Positions 8,907-16,374 of a stretch of 64,000 nt of DNA are shown piece by piece. The position numbers were made by a program, and so were the translations under genes. Position 1 is the stretch's first letter; every line of letters starts with the position of its first letter. A model generated the notes under the pieces. The model worked only from the letters and a program-made list of their open reading frames with translations, made no database searches and was not told the origin of the DNA. Origin of the DNA: UBA5364 sp050259235 (GTDB taxonomy: Bacteria > Bacillota_I > Bacilli_A > RF39 > UBA660); contig JBLNAG010000002.1 in assembly GCA_050259235.1 (NCBI GenBank), positions 186,001-250,000 of the forward strand, written 5' to 3'.

Positions 8907-9542
8907 TTAATAAACTGTTTTTATACTCACTAATTTCAATATTTCTTTTATTTTATATAAATTATTATCCTTGTCTATTGCTTTAATTAAATCACGATAA
9001 ATAATCTCTTTCTTACTTTCTTCTCTATTAAAACATTCAAAATATAAATACTTCAATTTTTCGATATCATCAATATTATATAATTCATTAATTATTTTAT
9101 TTCTTTCTTTTATTTCTCTTCTAGTTCTAAAAATAGCGGTATTCCTTTCTTTAAGTATTTCAAAATTAATATCTACTCCTTTAAGAATATCTGTTATTTC
9201 TAATATCTCAAGCTCTTCTTCAATTAATAATTTACTTATTCCAATACTAACACCTTGACTATTAAATTTTATCCCTATTACATCCATCCCATCACTAAAT
9301 AAACAAGCATGTTTTATTTTGTTAATTGATTGCTTATCAAAATACTCCGTTTTATCTGCAATTTTCTCTAAAAAAGTATTATCTACTTTAATAATATTAT
9401 TTCGCATTTTATTCAAATTTTCACTACTGATTTTATATATTAATATACTTTTCACATTTAAAATATTATCTTCTCTATGCCAATCATAAAAATCATATAA
9501 ATTATAATTAAAGTTAATTAAAATATCGTATATATAATTCAT
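8907..9542 (-). CDS. YjbA-like protein (DUF3603/UPF0736 type)
   Basis: Conserved cytoplasmic protein of unknown function. The opening (YNLYDFYDWHREDNILNVKSI) resembles Bacillus YjbA, whose start reads as a similar Phe-His-Glu-Trp-Arg-Lys-Asp-Asp segment followed by a hydrophobic strand. Later stretches such as ACLFSDGMDVIGIKFNSQG match the family's VVTDGxGIxAVDTxGY position. The ribosome site GGGAGG is followed by three consecutive ATGs (9548, 9545, 9542); the last gives the best spacing and 211 residues. The gene overlaps the end of the small membrane protein upstream. Resemblance was judged by eye. Confidence 0.6.
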   Translation of the reverse strand: MNYIYDILINFNYNLYDFYDWHREDNILNVKSILIYKISSENLNKMRNNIIKVDNTFLEKIADKTEYFDKQSINKIKHACLFSDGMDVIGIKFNSQGVSIGISKLLIEEELEILEITDILKGVDINFEILKERNTAIFRTRREIKERNKIINELYNIDDIEKLKYLYFECFNREESKKEIIYRDLIKAIDKDNNLYKIKEILKLVSIKTVY

Positions 9543-9750
9543 CATCATTACCTCCCGGTATAAAAATTGATAAAAAAAGAATAACAAGTCCAATTAAAGA
9601 ATACCAACATTCTAATTGTCTACTAATAAATTTAACGTATTCCCAAAAATTATACCCAAGTGTTATTAAATTCAAGTAACTTATGATATGAACACAACCA
9701 ATTACCGTTAAACCAAAACCAGTGAGAAAAGCCATAAATCTTAGAAACAT
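9514..9750 (-). CDS. Small two-helix membrane protein
   Basis: A 78-residue protein with two transmembrane segments (about 5-28 and 48-68) joined by a polar loop, ending IPGGNDDELYIRYFN. No enzymatic motif is present. The LNLITLGYNFWEYVKFI loop resembles small conserved membrane proteins of Bacilli of unknown function. Its last 35 bases overlap the YjbA-like gene, whose ribosome site lies inside this gene, so the two are cotranslated. The start at 9750 has AGGTGAT upstream. Confidence 0.72.
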   Translation of the reverse strand: MFLRFMAFLTGFGLTVIGCVHIISYLNLITLGYNFWEYVKFISRQLECWYSLIGLVILFLSIFIPGGNDDELYIRYFN

Positions 9751-9788
9751 ATAATCACCTATTTAATACTATTCATAAAATCAAAAAA

Positions 9789-9810
9789 AAAATGAAATTA
9801 CTTTCATTTT
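9789..9810 (-). terminator. Terminator of the 56-residue ORF
   Basis: Inverted repeat AAAATGAAA / TTTCATTTT with a 4-base loop; on the minus strand it is followed by a run of eight T. It lies just after the stop of the small gene at 9815-9985. Confidence 0.75.
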
Positions 9811-9814
9811 TCTT

Positions 9815-9985
9815 TTATATATTTTTAACCTTATCGAAATATATAGGTATATATTGCTTACATAAGTCTGTTCTATAAAAAGCTTTTTTATTTACTGGAT
9901 CATATTTTATAAACAACAGGTTTACTTCTGGTCTTCTAGTTATTTGTTTAATCAAATTACGATCGAACACTATTTTTTCTACCAT
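9815..9985 (-). CDS. Small uncharacterised basic protein (56 aa)
   Basis: A short ORF with every external sign of a real gene. The minus strand has TTGACA (10031-10036), a 16-base spacer and TATAAT (10009-10014), then AGAGGGAG and an ATG at 9985, and a terminator directly after the stop. The predicted protein begins MVEKIVFDRNLIKQITRRPE and ends YIPIYFDKVKNI; it is Lys/Arg rich, without a signal peptide or membrane segment, and has one Cys. No family is recognised. The region 9750-10136 holds nothing else but this unit and the terminator of the next gene. Confidence 0.68.
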   Translation of the reverse strand: MVEKIVFDRNLIKQITRRPEVNLLFIKYDPVNKKAFYRTDLCKQYIPIYFDKVKNI

Positions 9986-10008
9986 AAACTCCCTCTCTTG
10001 TGCATACT

Positions 10009-10036
10009 ATTATACATAATAAAAAATATTTGTCAA
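10009..10036 (-). promoter_or_regulatory. Promoter of the 56-residue ORF
   Basis: TTGACA at 10031-10036 and TATAAT at 10009-10014 on the minus strand, with a 16-base spacer. Both hexamers are perfect consensus. Confidence 0.75.
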
Positions 10037-10135
10037 ATCGATAAAAAGTTCAATAAACATGAAAAAATCCTTTATTTATAATATATTTGTCACATTGAAT
10101 TTTGAAGCATAAAAAAACTATCTTATGATAGTTTT

Positions 10136-10957
10136 TTATCTTAATATTTCTTCTTTTGTATATTCAGTAACATGTCTCATGATATTTATTCTAAATGTAT
10201 TATTATCATCAGTAAATACATAACCACCATAACCATTATATTGATCTTTATAATCTTTTACTCCTAATTTACTATAATCAAATTTATATCTAAAGTATTT
10301 ACTTTCTTGACTATAAGTAATTTGTTTTTTAGGAAATTCTTCAATATAAAATTTAGTAAATTCTTTTAAAAAATCCAATAATTTTGTTTCAGTATTTAAA
10401 TTAGCATTAATTTCAAACTTTGGATCAGAAAATACAGTACTCTTTATTAAATCATCAATAGTTGGTAATTTACCATAGAATATAAAGTTAAAGTTTTCAT
10501 CTGTTTTCATATTATTAAAAGATATTTTTGTATTATATTTTTCCGGTACATTATTATTAAGTTTTTTTAGTGATAGTTCACTTATATAATCATGTATATC
10601 TTCTTTAATATTCCATTTTTCTTTAGCTAAGATATTTATGAAATTATCACTATAAATTTGACTATTACCTTTAAGAATAATTATTTTGAATTTTTTATCA
10701 AAATACTTTGTAGTAAGAGTAATTTCATATCCATCTGGGCGGCAATTACCTAATATATCACAACCACCTATATAAGTTGTATCATTAATCTTAAAGTCCC
10801 CGTCACCATATCTAAGATCTAAATATGTCATTACATCTTTTTCCGCTTTTTTATAATAATTACTTTTTTCCATTTCTTTTGTAATTACCAAATTAATTAT
10901 AAAAGCAGGACCTGCAACAATTAAAATAATCAATAATCCTTTTAATACTTCTTTCAT
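10136..10957 (-). CDS. Hypothetical membrane-anchored protein
   Basis: Not recognised. The 273 residues start with one hydrophobic segment (about 5-24, LKGLLIILIVAGPAFIINLVI), and the rest is predicted to be outside the cell, anchored at the N-terminus. Two Cys in GGCDILGNCRPDGYE (about residues 66-72) could form a disulfide. The tail has many aromatic residues (YNGYGGYVFTDDNNTF). AGGAGTGAAG precedes the ATG, and an AAAACTATC / GATAGTTTT hairpin terminator overlaps the stop. It stands as its own unit. Confidence 0.65.
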   Translation of the reverse strand: MKEVLKGLLIILIVAGPAFIINLVITKEMEKSNYYKKAEKDVMTYLDLRYGDGDFKINDTTYIGGCDILGNCRPDGYEITLTTKYFDKKFKIIILKGNSQIYSDNFINILAKEKWNIKEDIHDYISELSLKKLNNNVPEKYNTKISFNNMKTDENFNFIFYGKLPTIDDLIKSTVFSDPKFEINANLNTETKLLDFLKEFTKFYIEEFPKKQITYSQESKYFRYKFDYSKLGVKDYKDQYNGYGGYVFTDDNNTFRINIMRHVTEYTKEEILR

Positions 10958-11005
10958 ACTTCACTCCTAATATTTTAATTATACTATATTTTTTTCATTA
11001 TAACA

Positions 11006-11033
11006 AAAAAATCAACAAAATAGTTGATTTTTT
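11006..11033 (-). terminator. Terminator after the 239-residue hypothetical gene
   Basis: Inverted repeat AAAAATCAAC / GTTGATTTTT around a 6-base loop, at the stop of the gene ending at 11037. Confidence 0.75.
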
Positions 11034-11036
11034 ATA

Positions 11037-11756
11037 TTAAAATAAAGTATGAATTCTTGTTTTAATAAGTACTTTTTCTTTTTCCACTGGATGTGGAGTT
11101 TTTCTATTATCAATTACGCTTCTTAATTCCCAAGTATTTGATGGTATTGGATGTTCTTTACCACTAAAACCAAATGATCTATGTCCCATCATTTGTTCGA
11201 GTCTTTGTTCTGCTATTCTTTGTTTTAATTTTTTAGGATCAGTAACTTCTATACCATGTTCAAAATACTTAAATTCTTCCGGTTGTGCTTCTTTATATCC
11301 AAATAATTCACAATTTCTTAAATAGAATCCTTCTTTCCATTTTCTTAAGAACATTCCATATATTCTTCTAATATCAGAAGTTGTTAAATCTTTCTTAAAA
11401 TTGAAATGGGCTAGTAATTCTTCTAAAGAAATAGGTCTTGAAATTATAAAGTTATTATTAACTTCAACTTTTGGAGTAAATCCTTCAATTTGATATTTTG
11501 GCGAATAATATAATAAGTCATCTGCAACATCTTCTTCTGTTTTTTGAAATAACATCTTTCTACAAACTAATTCACTAGAGACTTGAAAATAGACAATGCC
11601 TCTTTCTTTTAAATCTTCACTACTTAATTCATTGTGTTGTTCATCAAATATTTGAACTTTTGGGGTAAATGATTGCAATAATACACCAGCATAAATATTT
11701 TCTCTTTTAACCTTTTTAGTATCGTTTCCACCTTCAAATTCATTTAAAATTATCAT
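11037..11756 (-). CDS. Hypothetical cytoplasmic protein (239 aa)
   Basis: Not recognised. It is soluble, with no signal or membrane segment. Within the first 95 residues an SFTPKVQIFDEQ segment is echoed by GFTPKVEVNNNF, so the N-terminal half may hold two copies of a small beta domain. The second half is helical and charged (DIRRIYGMFLRKWKEGFYLRN; DPKKLKQRIAEQRLEQMMG). GAAGGAGAA is well spaced from the ATG. It is monocistronic, with its own terminator. Confidence 0.65.
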   Translation of the reverse strand: MIILNEFEGGNDTKKVKRENIYAGVLLQSFTPKVQIFDEQHNELSSEDLKERGIVYFQVSSELVCRKMLFQKTEEDVADDLLYYSPKYQIEGFTPKVEVNNNFIISRPISLEELLAHFNFKKDLTTSDIRRIYGMFLRKWKEGFYLRNCELFGYKEAQPEEFKYFEHGIEVTDPKKLKQRIAEQRLEQMMGHRSFGFSGKEHPIPSNTWELRSVIDNRKTPHPVEKEKVLIKTRIHTLF

Positions 11757-11849
11757 ATCAATTCTCCTTCGCCTTCATTATATCATAGCGTGGTAAATTT
11801 TTCCATTTTATTTATACCTACAAAAAAAACAGATTGCTCTACAATCTAT

Positions 11850-12572
11850 TTATTTTTTCTTAGTCTTATCTATAAACTCTTCAAATATCTTTTCAGCATT
11901 CTTATCATATTCTATCATTCTTTCAGGATGCCATTGTACACCTAAAGCAAAAACATTGGAAGGTAATTCAATTGCTTCTATTAATCCATCTTCTGAATAA
12001 GCCGAAACTTTAAAGAAATTAACATTTTCAATATGATAGTTATGTCTACTATTAACTTCAATTGCAGGTTCTCCAAGAATACTTCCAAAAAAGCTATTCA
12101 TCTCTATATTCACTTTATGAACATATTGAACATCCTTTTGATTATGATCTATAGTAGTATCATTTTTAATATTGGTTTCTACCATAAGGTTACTCTTAAT
12201 ATTATCTATCTGTCCCATCAATTGCATACCCATACATATTCCTAATAAAGGTATATTATTATCAATAGCATAATTACAAATAAATACATCATATTCGTAC
12301 CACTTATGCCCACCTGGCATAATTATTCCATCACATAAACTTATTATTTCAATTAAATCATTCTTTTCTTGTTCTGTTAATCTAACTAATTCTTTAGGTC
12401 TAATTTCTTCATAAATAACATCTTGTGGTGGTAATATAAGAATTGGTAATCCACCTTTTTTTATTACTGCTTTTCGATATGATTCACCAACACTCATAAT
12501 CATATCATCATCTTTTGTTATATCAGGTCTACCAATAATACCAATTATTGGTTTCTTATTTATATTTAACAT
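11850..12572 (-). CDS. Class I glutamine amidotransferase (peptidase C26)
   Basis: Gamma-glutamyl-gamma-aminobutyrate hydrolase family (PuuD/YvdE-like), which cleaves gamma-glutamyl amide bonds. The 240 residues show PIIGIIGRPD at the start, the oxyanion segment IIMPGGHKW, the nucleophile elbow LLGICMGMQLMG (Cys at about 127) and the catalytic His in GVQWHPERM, with the Glu two residues on. All three catalytic residues are therefore present. The physiological substrate cannot be told: no puu-type polyamine genes lie nearby, and it stands alone. The ATG is at 12572. Confidence 0.85.
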   Translation of the reverse strand: MLNINKKPIIGIIGRPDITKDDDMIMSVGESYRKAVIKKGGLPILILPPQDVIYEEIRPKELVRLTEQEKNDLIEIISLCDGIIMPGGHKWYEYDVFICNYAIDNNIPLLGICMGMQLMGQIDNIKSNLMVETNIKNDTTIDHNQKDVQYVHKVNIEMNSFFGSILGEPAIEVNSRHNYHIENVNFFKVSAYSEDGLIEAIELPSNVFALGVQWHPERMIEYDKNAEKIFEEFIDKTKKK

Positions 12573-12670
12573 TTTCTTCCTCTATTCTCATCTTTTGAAA
12601 TATAATTCTTCTGTATAATTATACCATATTACTAATTATTTTTGTCATTAAATCAAATTCACAAAATAAA

Positions 12671-12701
12671 AAACTAACCAAATTATAAGAGATAGTTAGT
12701 T
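12671..12701 (-). terminator. Terminator after the SPL-like gene
   Basis: AACTAAC / GTTAGTT arms around a 16-base loop, located just past the stop at 12718, with A/T runs on both sides. Confidence 0.6.
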
Positions 12702-12717
12702 CTATAAGATATATATT

Positions 12718-13713
12718 TTAAACAATATACATAATCACAGCATTAGAAAATCGTTTTTTAATTTCCTCCCTGAAGAACTTCTCTGCTTCATCTCTATATT
12801 CTTTTTTATACCAATATTTTCCCATGCCTCTTCCAGTCATAATATCTTTATTATATAGTTTTATTTCATTTGGAAATGCCTCTTCATTAATAGCATTATG
12901 AACATAACTGTAAGTCATAAATATTATTTCAATCATTAAGCTTTCTTTTACTTTATCAGATAGTTTTTCTTCCATTTGATCTAATAGTTCTAAATATAAA
13001 TTACGCCAATTATCCACAAATACTACAGGCGCAATTAAAATACCTACTTTATATCCAGCATCGGATAATTTATTTATTGCATTAATTCTTTTTTCCAAAT
13101 TAGATGTCCCAAATTCCACTTTTGTTATTATCTCTTGTGGATTTAAACTCATTCTAACAATTGTTTTACCATTATGATTTAAATTTAAAATACTATCTAC
13201 CATACTGAATTTAGTTGGAAAAGTAATAAAACCTCTTCCATCTTTTCCAAATCTTTCAATAGTTGTTTTTAAATTCCCTGTAATTTGATTTTCAAGAATT
13301 AAATCACTATTACTACCAATTTCAAAGGTACATATTTTTCCTGTTTCCTTTGATTTTTTTATAAGATTATTAAGCATTTGTTCAACGTTAACAAATATTC
13401 TCAAGTATGAACACTTGTTATAGTTACAGACTAAATAACAATACATACACATAGCACTACATCCAGAAGATGTATAAGGAACTAAGAAATCAGAACTCTT
13501 TGTATTCGGAACATATTTATGTGTCTTCCTTACACCAATAATTATATATTTCTTCATTTCTACAAAATCGGCATTAGATCTTTTCTGTAGTTCTTCAATT
13601 CTATTGTGACTTTCTATTTTTATCCAAGGTACATCTTTATATTTTTCCATCAACATCTTTCCAAGTTCATAATTAAAAATATTTGGTTCAAAGTATATTC
13701 TCTTTGGCTTCAT
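12718..13713 (-). CDS. Spore photoproduct lyase-like radical SAM protein
   Basis: Radical SAM protein closely resembling SplB, which reverses the UV lesion 5-thyminyl-5,6-dihydrothymine during spore germination. Length (331) and architecture match. FEPNIFNYELG opens it, IIGVRKTHKY precedes the cluster motif CSAMCMYC (Cys 85, 89, 92), then YLRIFVNVEQML and NHNGKTIVRMSLNP follow. Oddities: two extra cysteines directly after the cluster (LVCNYNKC), and the segment FEIGSNSD puts Ser 134 where Bacillus SplB has Cys 141 (FEASCTSD), the hydrogen-donor cysteine. It is therefore either an SPL using other chemistry or a relative with another substrate. The start is the ATG at 13713 after GGAGGTG. Confidence 0.8.
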   Translation of the reverse strand: MKPKRIYFEPNIFNYELGKMLMEKYKDVPWIKIESHNRIEELQKRSNADFVEMKKYIIIGVRKTHKYVPNTKSSDFLVPYTSSGCSAMCMYCYLVCNYNKCSYLRIFVNVEQMLNNLIKKSKETGKICTFEIGSNSDLILENQITGNLKTTIERFGKDGRGFITFPTKFSMVDSILNLNHNGKTIVRMSLNPQEIITKVEFGTSNLEKRINAINKLSDAGYKVGILIAPVVFVDNWRNLYLELLDQMEEKLSDKVKESLMIEIIFMTYSYVHNAINEEAFPNEIKLYNKDIMTGRGMGKYWYKKEYRDEAEKFFREEIKKRFSNAVIMYIV

Positions 13714-13776
13714 ATACACCTCCATATATTATAGTTTGAACTTAGATTATTTTTTTATTAACCATTTTAGAATAAA

Positions 13777-13805
13777 AAAACTAACTACTTAAAATAGTTA
13801 GTTTT
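13777..13805 (-). terminator. Terminator after the 183-residue hypothetical gene
   Basis: Inverted repeat AAAACTAACTA / TAGTTAGTTTT with a 7-base loop, just past the stop at 13814; T-rich on the minus strand. Confidence 0.75.
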
Positions 13806-13813
13806 ATTAAAAT

Positions 13814-14366
13814 TTAACCACGAGCATATGCTAATTTAAAAATTCTACTAGGACTTCCAATAGATAATACATATTGTTTACTACCAATTTCATGTTCTTG
13901 GAGAATAGAAGTATCTTTTATACCTCCTAACCCATCATAAGTAGGTACTAAAATATATTTATTTTGTTGGATTATAGGCCTAAAGTTTTCATTAACAAAT
14001 TTATATTCTGTTGTAGATAATTCTGATTTTTTTAACAAGTCTGGACTTGTCTTCACATTTAAATCATTTAATTTTAGTGATAATTTTGCTAATTCCATAT
14101 AAGCTAATAATTCAATTCTATCCTTAAACTTATGTTCAACCATCACTGTCATAATGGCTCTAAGAGCAAACCAAGTTGAACATGCTGCAAGATTAGCTCC
14201 CCAATGTATTCCATCTTTCGTAGGACTTATCATATCTATACCTGTAAATATTCCAATAAAAAGGGCTTGAGCTTTTAATTCGTTTAACATTATTCTTTGC
14301 AAATTTAAATGACCATTTGCACTATTTATTTTTTCAAGTAAATCATAGTTAATAACTATTTTCATA
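13814..14366 (-). CDS. Hypothetical protein (183 aa)
   Basis: Not recognised. Cytoplasmic, mostly helical in the first two thirds (LNLQRIMLNELKAQALFIG; LLAYMELAKLSLKLNDLN), with GIHWGANLAACSTWFALRAI as a semi-hydrophobic helix. The last third looks like beta strands (KYILVPTYDGLGG; KQYVLSIGSPSRIF). The start is the ATG at 14366 after GTGGAGATG. Upstream, TTTACA and TATAAT form a promoter whose -35 overlaps a perfect inverted repeat. It precedes the SPL-like gene on the same strand, each with its own terminator. Confidence 0.62.
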
Positions 14367-14413
14367 TATTCATCTCCACAAAACATTTATATTATAGCAA
14401 ACATATTTCAAAT

Positions 14414-14430
14414 GTAAAGAAATACTTTAC
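14414..14430. promoter_or_regulatory. Inverted repeat over the -35 of the gene starting at 14366
   Basis: Perfect repeat GTAAAG-N5-CTTTAC. On the minus strand its right arm forms part of a TTTACA -35 element, 16 bases before TATAAT, so a repressor bound here could block transcription. Confidence 0.35.
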
Positions 14431-14508
14431 AATAACATTGTATATCTTTTATATTATAAATTTATTCTTTATTTATAACAAAAAAACTTAATGATAAATC
14501 ACTAAGCT

Positions 14509-15396
14509 TTAATGTTTTGTTTTACTATATATACTATTAAAAAGGTTATTAGTCTTTACTTTTCCTTTAGCTACATCATCTATTTTATTTAATATATCAG
14601 TCGGAACATCTCGTCCTAATAATATATCATTAACATTATTTTGAAGAACTTCATTTGTTTCTAAATCCCTTATATCATCTTCCTTATTAGCAGAAATACG
14701 TCCAGATATATATATTAAATGCTTAATTGGTGTAGTTCTTTTTCTTTTATTATCAAAAATGCCGATATATCCATCTAATAAACGTCTAGCTATATATATA
14801 TTAAGAAATTCTAATTCATCACGACTTAATATATTTTTATAATTATTTATTATTTCTTCAATTGTTTTTAATCCACCATGTGCTATAGCTTGATATTCAA
14901 TTAAAAATTTATCATGATAAAAATAATAATTTTCACCATCATACATAAAATAGTCTAATTTTATTAAATCATTAGTAATTGATAATAACTTACTCATATT
15001 ATCTTCTGGCAATCTATTCATTACATCATATTGTCTAACATGATGTAATTCATGATTCATAGTATATAAAAAATACATATTAATTATATTGTTTCTATTT
15101 TTTGAACAACTCCAATAATTAGCCTGTTTTATTAATTTCCAAAATGAATTATTATATTTTAAAGATAAAAAATTAGATTTTATTGATGAAATACAACCTT
15201 TTTGATTCACTTCAATAACTTTAGAATTAGAATCATATTGCATAGTATTTCTAGTTCCAGCAATGCTTATCACATCGTTACATGAGTTTTCTAAGTTTTC
15301 TTTCCCAATAATATCCATAGCATATTCTTTCAATGCTTTTAACGTGATTATTGAACCAGATTCAATAAATTCATTAATTTTAGCATTTTCATTCAT
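14509..15396 (-). CDS. HExxH-motif putative metallopeptidase, no signal peptide
   Basis: A 295-residue protein with a zinc-peptidase-like motif NHELHHVRQ at about residue 115 and a downstream EYQA at about residue 168 that could supply the third ligand, as in gluzincins. There is no signal peptide or membrane segment, so it would act in the cytoplasm. The tail is charged and helical. The start is the ATG at 15396, eight bases after AAGGGG; a TTG two codons upstream is less well placed. A second cytoplasmic HExxH protein of similar length occurs at 40002-40871. Substrate unknown. Confidence 0.6.
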   Translation of the reverse strand: MNENAKINEFIESGSIITLKALKEYAMDIIGKENLENSCNDVISIAGTRNTMQYDSNSKVIEVNQKGCISSIKSNFLSLKYNNSFWKLIKQANYWSCSKNRNNIINMYFLYTMNHELHHVRQYDVMNRLPEDNMSKLLSITNDLIKLDYFMYDGENYYFYHDKFLIEYQAIAHGGLKTIEEIINNYKNILSRDELEFLNIYIARRLLDGYIGIFDNKRKRTTPIKHLIYISGRISANKEDDIRDLETNEVLQNNVNDILLGRDVPTDILNKIDDVAKGKVKTNNLFNSIYSKTKH

Positions 15397-15472
15397 ATAC
15401 AAATCCCCTTTATATAGTCAACTATGCTATCACCATAATCTTTTTTTGTCAAATTATTTCTAAGCACTAAAA

Positions 15473-15492
15473 AACCCTTATATATAAGGGTT
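15473..15492 (-). terminator. Terminator of tRNA-Ala
   Basis: Perfect 20-base palindrome AACCCTTATATATAAGGGTT, 11 bases past the tRNA 3' end and followed on the minus strand by a T run. Confidence 0.8.
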
Positions 15493-15502
15493 AAATTTCT
15501 TA

Positions 15503-15579
15503 TGGTGGAGAATGAGGGATTCGAACCCTTGACCCCCTGCGTGCAAGGCAGGTGCTCTAGCCAGCTGAGCTAATTCCCC
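15503..15579 (-). tRNA. tRNA-Ala (TGC)
   Basis: Complete cloverleaf: acceptor GGGGAAT pairs with ATTCTCC, the D-arm is AGCTCAGCTGG, the anticodon loop CTTGCAC carries TGC, and the T-arm is GGTTCGAATCC. CCA is encoded (15503-15505). It is monocistronic, with TTGACA at 15636-15641 and TACAAT at 15612-15617 upstream. Confidence 0.97.
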
Positions 15580-15585
15580 AAAAGA

Positions 15586-15641
15586 AGTCATTAATAAATA
15601 ATGACTAATACATTGTATCATTAAAAATTAAAATATGTCAA
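15586..15641 (-). promoter_or_regulatory. tRNA-Ala promoter and leader repeat
   Basis: TTGACA (15636-15641), an 18-base spacer and TACAAT (15612-15617). Between -10 and the tRNA 5' end lies a perfect inverted repeat, AGTCATTA-N5-TAATGACT (15586-15606), probably within or next to the transcribed leader. Confidence 0.6.
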
Positions 15642-15672
15642 TCTTTTTTGATCAAAAATTAGCAAAATACCA

Positions 15673-16374
15673 CTAATTATCTAGTAATAACCTTTCTAAT
15701 TCCTCACATTTTGCCTTATCCATAGCTTCAATACCCTTCAATGGATATTCTATGTTAAGGTCATCATATTTGTTAATTGCCATAGTATGATATGGTAATA
15801 ATTCTATCTTTTCCACATTTTTAATTCTTTTTATAAATTCTTTAAGTTTTAAAATATATTCAGCATTATCATTTATTCCTGGGACAATCACTTGTCTTAT
15901 CCATAATTTTTTATTCTTTTTATTACATATATCTATAAAATCTAAACTTTTTTCAGTTGGATAACCTGTAAGTTTTGTATATTCCTCACTATCGATATGT
16001 TTAATATCTAAAATAATTAAATCAACATAATCTAATAATTTCTCATAGTTATTTCCAACTCCAGAAGTATCTAAGCAGATATTAATACCCCATTTTTTTA
16101 GTAAGTCACATATTTCTAATAAGAAATCTACTTGTGTTAGAGGTTCGCCACCTGAAAAAGTAACACCACCATCTTCACCATAATAATTTTTATATCTTCT
16201 TATTGTGTCTACTAGATCTTCAACAGTACATTCAATTCCACCATCAATTTTCCACATCTCTGGATTATGACAAAACAAACATCTAAGTGGGCATCCTTGT
16301 AAGAAGACTACTGTCCTAATCCCTGGGCCATCCACTAATCCCATTGTTTCTATTCTATTTATTTTACCAGTCAT
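15673..16374 (-). CDS. pflA: Pyruvate formate-lyase-activating enzyme
   Basis: Radical SAM enzyme that generates the glycyl radical on PflB. The 233 residues contain the cluster motif GCPLRCLFCHNPEMW (C-x3-C-x2-C near residue 30), VTFSGGEPLTQ for SAM binding, and CLDTSGVG, all typical of PflA. There is no ferredoxin-like insert, as expected for the short PflA type. The ATG at 16374 overlaps the pflB stop by one base, giving coupled translation. Reduced ferredoxin or flavodoxin would supply electrons; the ferredoxin at 4675-4875 is one candidate. Confidence 0.95.
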   Translation of the reverse strand: MTGKINRIETMGLVDGPGIRTVVFLQGCPLRCLFCHNPEMWKIDGGIECTVEDLVDTIRRYKNYYGEDGGVTFSGGEPLTQVDFLLEICDLLKKWGINICLDTSGVGNNYEKLLDYVDLIILDIKHIDSEEYTKLTGYPTEKSLDFIDICNKKNKKLWIRQVIVPGINDNAEYILKLKEFIKRIKNVEKIELLPYHTMAINKYDDLNIEYPLKGIEAMDKAKCEELERLLLDN

